The translations under genes were made by a program, and so were the position numbers. From Amycolatopsis thermoflava N1165 (GTDB lineage: Bacteria; Actinomycetota; Actinomycetes; Mycobacteriales; Pseudonocardiaceae), in NCBI RefSeq assembly GCF_000473265.1, contig NZ_KI421511.1, forward strand, positions 6,899,909 to 6,963,908: a stretch of DNA of 64,000 nt, given 5' to 3'. The number at the start of each line of letters is the position of its first letter. Within the stretch, counting starts at the first letter, position 1. The notes beneath the pieces were generated by a model, which was not told the DNA's origin, did no database searches, and was given only the letters and a program-made list of their open reading frames with translations. Positions 46,532-55,595 of this stretch are shown piece by piece.

Positions 46532-47710
46532 CTACTCCGGCTTCGTGCCGAGCAAGTGGTGCGCTTCCAGCGTGATTTGCATCTTCAGCCGCTCCTGGGG
46601 GTCTCCCAGGCGGGCCCCGAACAGCTCCGTCAGCTGTGCCACCCGGTAGCGCACCGTTTGCGGGTGGATGTCCAGCAACCGCGCGATTTCCAGCGTGCTT
46701 CCGTTGCACTTGAGCCACGCCAGGAGCGTCTCGGCCAGCCGTAGCTGCTGCTTAGCCGTCAGGGACGCGAACGGGGCCAGCACCCGGGCCGACAACTCGT
46801 CCAGCAGGAAGCGTTCCTGCAGCAACCACAGCGCCGTCAGGTGGTCCGCCGCGTGCACCACCTGTGCTTCCGGGATCACGCCACCGCGCGCCAGTTCCAG
46901 CGTGCGCCTCGCACAGTGGAGGGACGTTGCGGCGTCCGAGATCCGCACCCGGGGGCCCACAGCCGCCCGCCAGTGGGGCATCTCCGGCAGATCCCGGGAC
47001 GGGTCCGGGGTGATCAGGCACGGCTCGGCACCTTCCAGGTCCAGCAACACGTCGTCGCCGAGGGTGGGGGCGAACTGCTCCTCCGTCAGCGGCTCCAGCG
47101 CGACCACGGTGACCCACTCGGGCAACGTCCACTGCGCTGCCTTCGCCATCGACGCGACCGCCGCGGGCGATGATGGTGGCGTGGCCAGGATCAGCTCCAG
47201 CAGCCGGCGTCGCCGCCGTTCCAGCGTGCCCGTCGCGCGCGCCTGGGCCAGCGTGTAACCCTCCACGGAGTACGACGAGATCTCGTCCACGTACGCGAAA
47301 ATCGCCTCCGCGCTCACGCACAGCATCGGCACCGGCAACCGCATCGACTGGCCGAAGCTCGACACGTACCGCCAAGCCGCCTGGCCACCCGCGCGGTACG
47401 CCGCCTGCAACGAGTTCAGGCTCCCGCCGTCGTGGTACACGCGCTTGCCCACCTCGTGGAACAACTTGCCCCAACGGTCCGGTGTGGACCGTGTGTCCTC
47501 GATGCTGTCCAGGCAACTCAGCACCGCCTGTTCGATCGCCCGCACGATCACCTCGCCGAACTGCCCCTCCAGCGGCTTCGCGTACTCGGGCACCGCGTGC
47601 TGGATCTCGTCGAGGATCTTCGTCGCCAGCCGGTCCGCGTGCGGGCGGAACCGCCGGGCGAGCTCCGCGGGCAGCGAGAGCCACAGTCGCCGTGCCTGAC
47701 CGGTCGCCAT
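46532..47710 (-). CDS. PucR/CdaR-type transcriptional regulator
   Basis: A 392-residue actinobacterial regulator. An N-terminal helical sensor-like domain (about 1-165; RVYHDGGSLNSLQAAYRAGG) resembles the RsbR-N/PucR-associated module. A middle domain of uncertain type follows, and the C-terminal PucR helix-turn-helix is typical: LAETLLAWLKCNGSTLEIAR, LDIHPQTVRYRVAQLTELFG. It is divergent from the MmpL gene with 176 bp between them, so it is the best candidate to control the following lipid locus. Its ligand is unknown. Confidence 0.88.
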   Translation of the reverse strand: MATGQARRLWLSLPAELARRFRPHADRLATKILDEIQHAVPEYAKPLEGQFGEVIVRAIEQAVLSCLDSIEDTRSTPDRWGKLFHEVGKRVYHDGGSLNSLQAAYRAGGQAAWRYVSSFGQSMRLPVPMLCVSAEAIFAYVDEISSYSVEGYTLAQARATGTLERRRRRLLELILATPPSSPAAVASMAKAAQWTLPEWVTVVALEPLTEEQFAPTLGDDVLLDLEGAEPCLITPDPSRDLPEMPHWRAAVGPRVRISDAATSLHCARRTLELARGGVIPEAQVVHAADHLTALWLLQERFLLDELSARVLAPFASLTAKQQLRLAETLLAWLKCNGSTLEIARLLDIHPQTVRYRVAQLTELFGARLGDPQERLKMQITLEAHHLLGTKPE

Positions 47711-47886
47711 GTCCCGAATCAACGCACATCCGCCCACACCACGCAACGCTCGCCCGCCGACACTGTCACGGCTGAACGCACCCGCCGCGGAAAATGTGTC
47801 ACCGGCAAGCGAAAAACCCCGTCACCCCTGTTCCCGCGCGGACGCCGTTGTTAGCTTGGCGCTCCGGCCAGGTTGGGAGGAGGTGG

Positions 47887-49863
47887 ATGGCAGGACTCGC
47901 GTCACGGTGCTTCCGGCATGCGCCCTGGGTGATCGCGTTGTGGTTGCTCGCCCTCGCCGGTCTCGTGCTCGCCGCGCAACACGCCGGCGCCGCGTACCGG
48001 GACACGGTCGCGTTGCCTGCCGCGGACAGCACGAGCGCCGCAGAGCTGTTGCCCAAGGGCGACACCGAACGCGTGGTCATCACCACCACCGGCACGATCG
48101 ACGCGGCCAGGGACCAGATCGAACCGCTGCTCCGCAAATTGTCCGATTTGGACCACGTCAGCCAAGTGGTTTCGCTGTACGCCGCGCCGGAACTGGTGTC
48201 GGCCGACCGGCGAACCGCGGTGATCGTCGTCAGCTTCGACGCCCCCGCCGACCAGCTCGGCCCCGAACTGGCCGGGGAACTCGTCGAAACCGCGCGAACG
48301 GACAACCTGACCGTCGGCGTCTCGGGGCAGCTTGCGGCGATGACGGTCGGCGCGCCCAACCTCGGCAACGCCGGCATCGGCCTGATCGCGGCCGCGATCG
48401 TTCTGCTGATCACGTTCGGCTCGCTCACCTGCGTGGTGCTGCCGGTGTTCACCGCGGCGGTGTCGGTCGGGTCCGCGCTGGCCGTGGTCGTGCTGCTGTC
48501 GCACCTGCTGACCGTGCCGAAGATCAGCACCGAGATCGCCGCGCTGCTCGGCCTCGGCGTCGGTATTGACTATGCGTTGTTCGTGCTCACCCGCTACCGG
48601 CAGGGGCTGCGCGAAGGCCTGCCACCGGGTGCGGCGCTGGAACGCGCGGCCGACACCTCGGGCCGCAGCGTGGTGTTCGCCGGGGTCACGGTGTGCCTGT
48701 CGCTGGCCGGGATGTTCACCGTCGGCATGGCGTTCCTGAACGGCATCGCCATCACCTCCGCGGTGTCGGTAGGCCTCACCATGCTCGCGGCGCTCACGCT
48801 GCTCCCGGCGCTGCTGCGGTTCACCGGCATGCGGAAGCTGCCCCGGCATTCCGCGCCCGGCCGCGGCTGGGCCGGGCTGGCGCGCTCGGTCACCCGGCGG
48901 CCTGCGCCCTACGCGATCGGCGCGGTGCTGGTCATCGTGGTGCTGGCGGCGCCGGCGCTGGGACTGCGGCTGGGCGTGCCCGGCACCGGCCACGATCCGC
49001 CCGGCAGCCCGACGAAGGTCGCCGACACGCTGCTCGCCGAGGGGTTCGGCCCTGGCGCGAACGGCCAGCTGGTCCTCGTTGCCGAGCGGCCCGATCCAGT
49101 GGCCGCCGATGCCCTGCGCGAGATCGTGGCCACCAGAGCGGACGTCTCGCCGGGACCGGTCCCGACCGTCACGCCTCACACCGGGCCGGACGATCCGGCC
49201 ACCGCGGAACTCGTGGGATGGCTGCGGGAGGTTGCGGGCCCCGGCTGGCACGTCGGTGGCGCGGTCGCCGTGCAGACCGACTTCTCGGCCGCGGTGACCA
49301 GCCGCTTGCCGCTCTTCCTCGCCGCCGTCGTGGCGATTTCCGTGCTGCTGCTGGCAATGGTGTTCCGCAGCGTGCTGATCCCGCTGACCGCGGCGGTGAT
49401 GAATTTGCTCACCGCGGGCGCGACGATCGGCGTGGTGGTGGCGGTGTTCGGCGGCCCGATCGAGCCGTACCTGCCGGTGTTCCTGTTCGCGGGCCTCTTC
49501 GGGCTGTCGATGGACTACGAGGTCTTCCTGATCTCCCGCATCCAGGAGGAGTGGCGCCGCACCGGCCGCACGTGCACCGCGATCGTCGACGGGCTCGTCT
49601 CGACCGGGCGCACCATCACCGCGGTCGCATTGATCATGGCGCTGGTGTTCGCGGCGTTCGCGTTCGTGGACAGCCGGGTCGTGCGTGAAGCCGGCGTCGG
49701 GCTGACCGTCGCGGTCCTGCTGGACGCGGTCGTGATCCGCTGCCTGCTCGTGCCCGCCGTCATGGTCCGGCTGGGCGCGGCGAACTGGTGGCCATCGCGC
49801 CGTCGTGAGCATCCGGCCGCGCCGATCCCTGACGCACGTGACAAAGCCGGGTGGATCCATTGA
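47887..49863 (+). CDS. MMPL family RND transporter
   Basis: A 658-residue membrane protein with the MmpL layout: TM1, a periplasmic domain (about 35-165), five more helices, a second periplasmic domain (about 395-480) and five final helices. The proton-relay Asp-Tyr pairs are present in both halves: GIDYALFVLTRYR and SMDYEVFLISRI. It lacks the long C-terminal cytoplasmic tail of MmpL3 and is the short MmpL/YdfJ type. MmpL proteins export lipids in mycolata. It is the first gene of the same-strand run leading to the FAAL-PKS-AccD genes, so lipid export is a reasonable inference. GGGAGGAGG precedes the ATG. Confidence 0.92.
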   Translation: MAGLASRCFRHAPWVIALWLLALAGLVLAAQHAGAAYRDTVALPAADSTSAAELLPKGDTERVVITTTGTIDAARDQIEPLLRKLSDLDHVSQVVSLYAAPELVSADRRTAVIVVSFDAPADQLGPELAGELVETARTDNLTVGVSGQLAAMTVGAPNLGNAGIGLIAAAIVLLITFGSLTCVVLPVFTAAVSVGSALAVVVLLSHLLTVPKISTEIAALLGLGVGIDYALFVLTRYRQGLREGLPPGAALERAADTSGRSVVFAGVTVCLSLAGMFTVGMAFLNGIAITSAVSVGLTMLAALTLLPALLRFTGMRKLPRHSAPGRGWAGLARSVTRRPAPYAIGAVLVIVVLAAPALGLRLGVPGTGHDPPGSPTKVADTLLAEGFGPGANGQLVLVAERPDPVAADALREIVATRADVSPGPVPTVTPHTGPDDPATAELVGWLREVAGPGWHVGGAVAVQTDFSAAVTSRLPLFLAAVVAISVLLLAMVFRSVLIPLTAAVMNLLTAGATIGVVVAVFGGPIEPYLPVFLFAGLFGLSMDYEVFLISRIQEEWRRTGRTCTAIVDGLVSTGRTITAVALIMALVFAAFAFVDSRVVREAGVGLTVAVLLDAVVIRCLLVPAVMVRLGAANWWPSRRREHPAAPIPDARDKAGWIH

Positions 49864-49895
49864 ACGGCAAGGGTTTGATCGTTAGCGTCGGCCCG

Positions 49896-51470
49896 ATGAA
49901 ACACCGCGTGACCGCCGTCGTTCTCGCGTTGCTGGGGACCGTCCTTCCGGGAGTGTCCACCGCCGCCGGGGGTTTCGGCACGCAGTTCCTGGACATCCAC
50001 GCGGCCGACGGGGTCGCGCTCGGTTCGATGGTGATGGAGCCGTCGTCGCCGGGTCCCCACCCGCTGGCCGTCCTCATCGGAGCGTGGGGCGGCGGCCGGA
50101 CGCAGAACATCGTTCCGGCACGGGACCTGGCGAACCGCGGCTACGTGGTCGTGTCCTACGGCGCACGGGGTTTCGGCGAATCGACGGGCGAGGTCGAGGT
50201 CGCCGGGCCGGAGGACATCAGCGACGTCACGGCGGTGATCGACTGGGCGCTGCGCAACACCGACGCGGATCCGTCCCACATCGGAGTCGGCGGCGTGTCC
50301 TACGGCGCCGGGATCGCGTTGATCGCTTCCGGTTTCGACCCGCGGATCCGGGCCGTGGCCTCGCTGAGCGGGTGGGCCGACCTGGTCGCCTCGCTGAGCA
50401 CGAACGACACCCGGCACGGCCTCGCCGGCCTGGTGCTCTACCTGTCCGGCAAGGCGAACGGCACGCTCAGCGCGGAAACCGACGCCATGCTGCGGACCTA
50501 CCTGGAACCACGCATCTCCGACGCCGACTCGGCGGCCGTGATCGAGTGGTCCCGGCCCCGCTCGCCCGCGACGTACCTGGACCGCATCAACGCGAACCGG
50601 CCTGCGGTGCTGGCCATCCAGACGTGGAGCGAGACGATGTTCCCGCCGGGCCAGATGGCCGAGTTCTTCCAGCGCCTGACCGTGCCGAAGCGCGCCGAGT
50701 TCGTGCCCGGCGACCACGCGGCCACCGAATCCGGCGGCCTGCTCGGGCTGCCCAGCGACACGTGGACCTCGGTCTACCGCTGGTTCGACGCCCACGTGGC
50801 GGGCACCGAAACCTCGATCGCAGGCGAACCGCCGGTCGTCACCCGCGCCCGCCCCGGGATGCAGCAACCGGCGTATCGGTCCACTTGGGACGATGTGCTG
50901 GGCGAGCCGAGGCGTGCCTACCTCGGCGCCGACACCCTGCAGGACCAGCCCGCCGCGTGGAGCCGCAGCGTGGCGGCGAACCGGGACACCGTCGCCGACG
51001 GCGGCGTGCCGCTGGCGACCTACAGCCTGGAGGCGATGACCGGCAACCCGCCGAACATCTTCCTGCCCCAGGTGGACCCGGGCAGTGGCGCGGTGTGGAA
51101 CCAGGCGCCCACGGGCGAACCGGTCGAGATCCGCGGCTCGATGCACGCGCACCTGACCGTGATCCCGCCCGCCGCGACCGGCACCGCGGTCGCCTACGTC
51201 TACGACGTCGACCCGATCGGCATGGGCAGCCTGATCAGCTACCTGCCCTACAGCTGGAAGACCGCCACGCCCGGACAGCCGTTGCCGGCCGACTTCGTGT
51301 TCACCCCCACCGCGTACACCGTCGCCGCGGGCCACCACCTCGCGCTCGTCATCGACTCCAAGGACCCGCTGTTCCTGGACTGGAACTCCGGCGGCGGGCG
51401 GCTTGGTTTCGCGTCCACCGCCGCCGATCCGGCCTGGCTCGACGTACCTGTGCAACCCGGGAGGGCTTGA
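49896..51470 (+). CDS. Secreted CocE/NonD-family (S15) alpha/beta hydrolase
   Basis: A 524-residue protein with a signal peptide (MKHRVTAVVLALLGTVLPGV, cut near STAAG). The alpha/beta hydrolase core shows IGVGGVSYGAGIALIAS with the nucleophile Ser, and FVPGDHAATES with a likely catalytic His. The last ~150 residues form the jelly-roll domain of X-Pro dipeptidyl-peptidase/CocE enzymes (GSMHAHLTVIPPAATGT, YTVAAGHHLALVIDSKDPLF). It could be an esterase acting on exported lipid. The start was set at the ATG before the signal peptide. Its stop is directly followed by the R2lox start. Confidence 0.85.
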   Translation: MKHRVTAVVLALLGTVLPGVSTAAGGFGTQFLDIHAADGVALGSMVMEPSSPGPHPLAVLIGAWGGGRTQNIVPARDLANRGYVVVSYGARGFGESTGEVEVAGPEDISDVTAVIDWALRNTDADPSHIGVGGVSYGAGIALIASGFDPRIRAVASLSGWADLVASLSTNDTRHGLAGLVLYLSGKANGTLSAETDAMLRTYLEPRISDADSAAVIEWSRPRSPATYLDRINANRPAVLAIQTWSETMFPPGQMAEFFQRLTVPKRAEFVPGDHAATESGGLLGLPSDTWTSVYRWFDAHVAGTETSIAGEPPVVTRARPGMQQPAYRSTWDDVLGEPRRAYLGADTLQDQPAAWSRSVAANRDTVADGGVPLATYSLEAMTGNPPNIFLPQVDPGSGAVWNQAPTGEPVEIRGSMHAHLTVIPPAATGTAVAYVYDVDPIGMGSLISYLPYSWKTATPGQPLPADFVFTPTAYTVAAGHHLALVIDSKDPLFLDWNSGGGRLGFASTAADPAWLDVPVQPGRA

Positions 51471-52403
51471 GTGACCACCACCATCCGCGAGGAGTTCACC
51501 GCGCTGCGCGCCGGCGGCCTCAACTGGGACGTCCTGCCGCTGCGCCTGTTCGCCAAGGGCAACGCGAAGTTCTGGAACCCGGCCGACATCGACTTCGGCC
51601 AGGACGCGCGGGACTGGGCGGCGCTGTCGGACGCGCAGCGGTTCGCCGCGACGATGCTGTGCGCGCAGTTCGCCGGCGGCGAGGAGGCCGTCACGCACGA
51701 CATCCAGCCGTTCCTGTCCGCGATGGCCGCGGAAGGCCGGTTCGCCGACGAGATGTACCTGACCCAGTTCTGCTTCGAGGAGGCCAAGCACACGCAGGTC
51801 TTCCGGCTGTGGCTGGACGCCGTCGGAGTCACCGGGAACCTGCACGAGCACGTCGAGGACAACCCCGGCTACCGTGCGATCTTCTACGATGCCCTGCCCA
51901 CGGCACTGGAGCGGCTCAAGCACGATCCCTGCCCGGCCAACCAGGTCCGCGCCTCGGTGGTCTACAACCACGTCGTCGAGGGCGTGCTCGCGCTGACCGG
52001 GTACTTCGTGTGGAACCGGGCCTGCCGCGCGCACGGCATCCTGCCCGGGATGCAGGAGCTGATCCGCCGCATCGGCGACGACGAACGGCGGCACATGGCG
52101 TGGGGCACGTTCACCTGCCGCCGCCACGTCGCGGCTGACGATGCGAACTGGCAGGTCGTGCAGGACGAGATGCAGGCGCTGTTACCGCACGCCATCGCGC
52201 AGATCGAGTGGACCACGAAGAAGCTCGACGGCGACCCGTTCGACTTGCGGCTGGACGGGGTCATGGAGTACGCGGCCGACCACGCGATGCGCCGCCTCAA
52301 AGCGATCGAGTCGGCGCGGGGGATGCCGGTGCGCCAGATCGATCTGGACTACAGCCCGGAGCAGCTGGAAGAGGACTTCCACGACGAAGACGCGGCACGG
52401 TGA
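51471..52403 (+). CDS. R2-like ligand-binding oxidase (R2lox)
   Basis: A 310-residue member of the ribonucleotide reductase R2-like ferritin family. The metal ligands are in place: Glu72 (GGEEAV), Glu104/His107 (CFEEAKH), Glu170 (YNHVVEG) and Glu205/His208 (DDERRHM). Val74 and Tyr165 sit where R2lox proteins form their Val-Tyr ether crosslink. R2lox (for example M. tuberculosis Rv0233) has a Mn/Fe centre and binds a long-chain fatty acid; its reaction in the cell is not known. GTG start abutting the hydrolase stop. Placement in a lipid locus suggests oxidation of a fatty acyl substrate. Confidence 0.92.
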   Translation: MTTTIREEFTALRAGGLNWDVLPLRLFAKGNAKFWNPADIDFGQDARDWAALSDAQRFAATMLCAQFAGGEEAVTHDIQPFLSAMAAEGRFADEMYLTQFCFEEAKHTQVFRLWLDAVGVTGNLHEHVEDNPGYRAIFYDALPTALERLKHDPCPANQVRASVVYNHVVEGVLALTGYFVWNRACRAHGILPGMQELIRRIGDDERRHMAWGTFTCRRHVAADDANWQVVQDEMQALLPHAIAQIEWTTKKLDGDPFDLRLDGVMEYAADHAMRRLKAIESARGMPVRQIDLDYSPEQLEEDFHDEDAAR

Positions 52404-52409
52404 GCGGCC

Positions 52410-53831
52410 GTGAACGCGGGCCGCACGCTGCTGGTCGTCGCGCTCGGCGCGTTCGTGACGACCCTGGACAACACGATCGTCGCCGCCGGGGTGCCCTCGA
52501 TCGGGCACGACCTCTCGCTGGACCTCGCGACGCTGCAGTGGGTCAGCATCGGTTACATGCTGCCGTTCGCGGGCCTGCTGCTGGTCGCCGGGACGCTGGT
52601 GGACCGGTGGGGGCAGCGGGGCACGCTGGGCGGCGGGCTCGTCGCCTTCGGGCTGGGCGCGGTGGCCGGCGGCTTCGCGACCACCGGTGCGCTGCTGATC
52701 GCGGCGCGCGTGGTGCAGGGCCTGGCCGCGGCGTTCCTGGTGCCGGCCCTGCTCAGCCTGTTGCGCACCAACCTGGACAGCAGGCAGCGAGCCATCGGCG
52801 CGACGTTGTGGACGGCGTGCCTCGCGGTGGCGCTCGCGCTCGGCCCCACGCTGGGTGGGTTGTTGTCCGAGTACCTCGGCTGGAGCTGGATCTTCTTCAG
52901 CAACGTGCCGTTCGTGCTGGTCATGCTCGTGTTGCTGCCGACGACCGCGGGCACCGCACGAGTGCGGGGTGCACGGCGGCCTGCGCTCGGCGCGATGGTG
53001 CTCGTGACGGCTGGGCTCGTGCTGGTCGCGGCCGCGATGGTCGGACTCGGCGACGACGCCCGGCTGGCCGAGGCGGCGCCGCTGCTGGCCGGGCTGGCCC
53101 TGATCGCCTGGTTCGCGGTGCGGGAACGCCGCGCGCGGGAGCCGCTCGTGCCACGCGAGCTGGTGCGGGAGCGGGTGTTCACGGGCGCGCTGGCCGTGCA
53201 ACTGCTGTGGGGACTCGGGGTGTCCGGAATCTTCTTCTTCACCCCGTTGCTGCACCAGGACTCGCTGGGCCTGAGCCCGGTGGGGGCGGGCCTGCCGCTG
53301 GTGCTCGTCGCGGTCGCCATCATGGCGGTGACCCCGGCGGTGCCGCGGATCATGACCCGTCTCGGTCCACATCGGACGGTGTGCGCCGGGCTGCTGGTCG
53401 TGGCGCTCGGTCTGCTCGCGGTGGCCGTGATCAACCACATCCCCGAGGTGCCGCCGCGGATCCCCGGCCTGCTCCTGATCGGCGCCGGCTCGGCCCTGAC
53501 CACGCCGCTGACCTCGTACTCCCTGGAAATCATCGAAGAACGGCACGCGGGCACCGCCTCGGGGCTGCTGACGGCGTCCCGTGAGCTGTCCAGTGCCATG
53601 GGCGTCGCGTTGATCGGCGCGGTGCTGACCGCCGTGCGTGCCGCCCGGCTGGACGAGGGCGCGCTGGGCGGGCCCGCGCTCGCCACCGGTTACACCGCCG
53701 GGCTCATCGTCGCGGCGGTACTGGAAATCGCCGGCGCGGTGCTCGCCCTGTGGGTGTTCCGCGCTCCCGCCCGCAAAGTTCTGCCCGTCGTGACAACGGA
53801 GTCGGCCGGATCCTCGTCCCGCGGTGAGTAA
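52410..53831 (+). CDS. MFS transporter, DHA2/EmrB type
   Basis: A 473-residue protein with 13-14 predicted helices. The MFS signature between helices 2 and 3 is LVDRWGQRGTLGGGL, motif C-like residues lie in ACLAVALALGPTLGGLLSE, and VTTLDNTIVAAGVPSIGHDL at helix 1 is the DHA2 family start. It exports lipophilic compounds by proton antiport. It begins 6 bp after R2lox, apparently in the same transcript. The substrate could be a product or precursor of the PKS locus. GTG start. Confidence 0.9.
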   Translation: MNAGRTLLVVALGAFVTTLDNTIVAAGVPSIGHDLSLDLATLQWVSIGYMLPFAGLLLVAGTLVDRWGQRGTLGGGLVAFGLGAVAGGFATTGALLIAARVVQGLAAAFLVPALLSLLRTNLDSRQRAIGATLWTACLAVALALGPTLGGLLSEYLGWSWIFFSNVPFVLVMLVLLPTTAGTARVRGARRPALGAMVLVTAGLVLVAAAMVGLGDDARLAEAAPLLAGLALIAWFAVRERRAREPLVPRELVRERVFTGALAVQLLWGLGVSGIFFFTPLLHQDSLGLSPVGAGLPLVLVAVAIMAVTPAVPRIMTRLGPHRTVCAGLLVVALGLLAVAVINHIPEVPPRIPGLLLIGAGSALTTPLTSYSLEIIEERHAGTASGLLTASRELSSAMGVALIGAVLTAVRAARLDEGALGGPALATGYTAGLIVAAVLEIAGAVLALWVFRAPARKVLPVVTTESAGSSSRGE

Positions 53832-53846
53832 CCCGGACACGATCGA

Positions 53847-53876
53847 TTGACACCCCATTCAGCCCGAAAATAACCT
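53847..53876 (+). promoter_or_regulatory. Putative promoter upstream of the FAAL-PKS genes
   Basis: TTGACA at 53847-53852 and TAACCT at 53871-53876, separated by 18 bp, in a 90-bp gap that is AT-richer than its surroundings. TAnnnT is a common actinobacterial -10. It would let FAAL-PKS-AccD-esterase be transcribed independently of the transporter genes. Confidence 0.5.
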
Positions 53877-53921
53877 CCGGCGCACGGATTTTTCGGGCAC
53901 GGAAATTCCCCGAGGGACTCG

Positions 53922-55595
53922 ATGACTGAGAACTCTTCGTTCGCGACCATGCTCGGACACTGGTCCCGCGTGCAGGGCGACGAGATCGCCGTGACGTTCC
54001 TGGACTACCGCGCCAGCGCCGACGGCAACGCGATTTCCCTGACCTGGCGCGAACTCGACGACCGCGTGAGCGCGGTGGCGGAGCGCGCCCGCGAGCTGGC
54101 CCAGCCGGGCGACCGCGCGGCCGTGCTGGTGAACCAGTCCGCCGACTACGTGGTGGCGTTCCTCGCGGCGATCCGCGCCGGCCTGGTCGCCGTCCCGTTG
54201 TTCGCGCCGTCCCTGCCCGGGCACGGCGACCGGCTCACCGCGGTGCTCGACGACTGCTCGCCCGCGCTCGTGCTGACCGTCGACGACGAGCGCGACGACG
54301 TCAAGGGCCTGGTGACCGGACCGGAAATCCTGGTGGTGGACGCGGTTCCGGCCGAGCCGGGCACGCGGGAGTGGCCGGCGCCGGACCCGGACGACCTCGC
54401 CTACCTGCAGTACACGTCCGGTTCGACGCGCAGCCCGGCGGGCGTCATGCTGACGCACCACAACGTGGTCACCAACGCGCGGCAGGCGTTGCGGGCCTAT
54501 GGCGCGCGACGCGGCGCCACCTCGACGGTGAGCTGGTTGCCGCTGTTCCACGACATGGGCCTGATCCTCGGTGCCGGCGCGCCCGTGGTCGGCGGCCTGA
54601 CGTCGGTGCTGATGGATCCGCTGGCGTTCCTGGAGCGGCCGGAGCGGTGGCTGCGTGCGTTGTCGGCGAGCCCGGGCGCGATCAGCGCCGCGCCGAACTT
54701 CGCCTACGCCTACAGCGCGTCCCGGGTCTCCGAGCGGGAGAAGAGCTACCTGGAACTGAGCCGCGTCGTGTCGCTGATCAACGGCAGCGAGCCTGTTCTG
54801 CCGTCGACGATCGCGAAGTTCCAGGACGCGTTCGCCGAGTGCGGGCTACGGCCCGAGGTGCACCGCGCGTCCTACGGGCTGGCGGAGGCGACCGTGCTGG
54901 TGTCGGTGACCGACGCCGGATCGTCGTCGCGGCAGGTCACCTTCGACCGGGACCGCCTCGCGGCCGGCACCGCGACGCCCGCCTCCGGCGGCGCCACCAC
55001 GACCCTGGTGTCCTGCGGACGGCCGGTGGACCAGCGGATCCGGATCGTCGACCCGGACGGGGTCCCGGTCCCGGACGGCACGGTCGGCGAGATCTGGGTC
55101 AGCGGCCCGAACGTCGGCCGGGGCTACTGGAACCGGCCGGACGCCACCTTCGGCCGCCGGGTGCCCGGCGAGCCCGGCGACTGGCTGGCGACCGGCGACC
55201 TCGGGGTCCTGTTCGAGGGCGAGCTGTTCATGACCGGCCGGATGAAGGACCTGATCATCGTCGACGGCCGCAACCACTACCCGCAGGACGTCGAGCAGAC
55301 CGTCGAAGCGCACCCGGTGGTGCGGCCGCACTCCGCCGCCGCCTTCTCGGTGCCGGGCGAGGACGGCGAAGCGGCGGTGGTCGTGCTGGAACGAGCCCGC
55401 GACACCGAGGCCGACTTCGGCGAAGTGGCGGCCTGGCTGCGGTCCGAGGTGTCCGCGGTGCACGGCCTGCGGCTGCGGGACGTCGTGTTCACCGAACCCG
55501 GCGAGGTGCCGAGAACGTCGAGCGGCAAGATCAGCCGGACGCTGACCCGCCAGCGCTACCTGGACGGCTCGCTCGACGCGCGGCGGCTCGCATGA
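53922..55595 (+). CDS. Fatty-acyl-AMP ligase (FAAL), FadD32-like
   Basis: A 557-residue adenylating enzyme. The FAAL form of the P-loop is LQYTSGSTRSPAGVMLTHHN, followed by TVSWLPLFHDMGLI, PNFAYAYSASRVSE, ASYGLAEATVLVS and VSCGRPVDQRIRIVDPDG; the insertion typical of FAALs lies before VSCGRP. The C-terminal Lys is in RTSSGKISR. FAALs load fatty acids as acyl-AMP onto a carrier protein rather than CoA. Its stop overlaps the PKS start (ATGA), as for FadD32, which serves the first ACP of Pks13. Confidence 0.93.
   Translation: MTENSSFATMLGHWSRVQGDEIAVTFLDYRASADGNAISLTWRELDDRVSAVAERARELAQPGDRAAVLVNQSADYVVAFLAAIRAGLVAVPLFAPSLPGHGDRLTAVLDDCSPALVLTVDDERDDVKGLVTGPEILVVDAVPAEPGTREWPAPDPDDLAYLQYTSGSTRSPAGVMLTHHNVVTNARQALRAYGARRGATSTVSWLPLFHDMGLILGAGAPVVGGLTSVLMDPLAFLERPERWLRALSASPGAISAAPNFAYAYSASRVSEREKSYLELSRVVSLINGSEPVLPSTIAKFQDAFAECGLRPEVHRASYGLAEATVLVSVTDAGSSSRQVTFDRDRLAAGTATPASGGATTTLVSCGRPVDQRIRIVDPDGVPVPDGTVGEIWVSGPNVGRGYWNRPDATFGRRVPGEPGDWLATGDLGVLFEGELFMTGRMKDLIIVDGRNHYPQDVEQTVEAHPVVRPHSAAAFSVPGEDGEAAVVVLERARDTEADFGEVAAWLRSEVSAVHGLRLRDVVFTEPGEVPRTSSGKISRTLTRQRYLDGSLDARRLA

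Noticed and set aside
47760-47835. Three GTCAC words (TGTCACGG, TGTCACCG, CGTCACCC) as a PucR operator array
   Set aside because: Spacing is irregular (about 35 and 23 bp) and 5-mers of this kind occur often by chance in GC-rich DNA.
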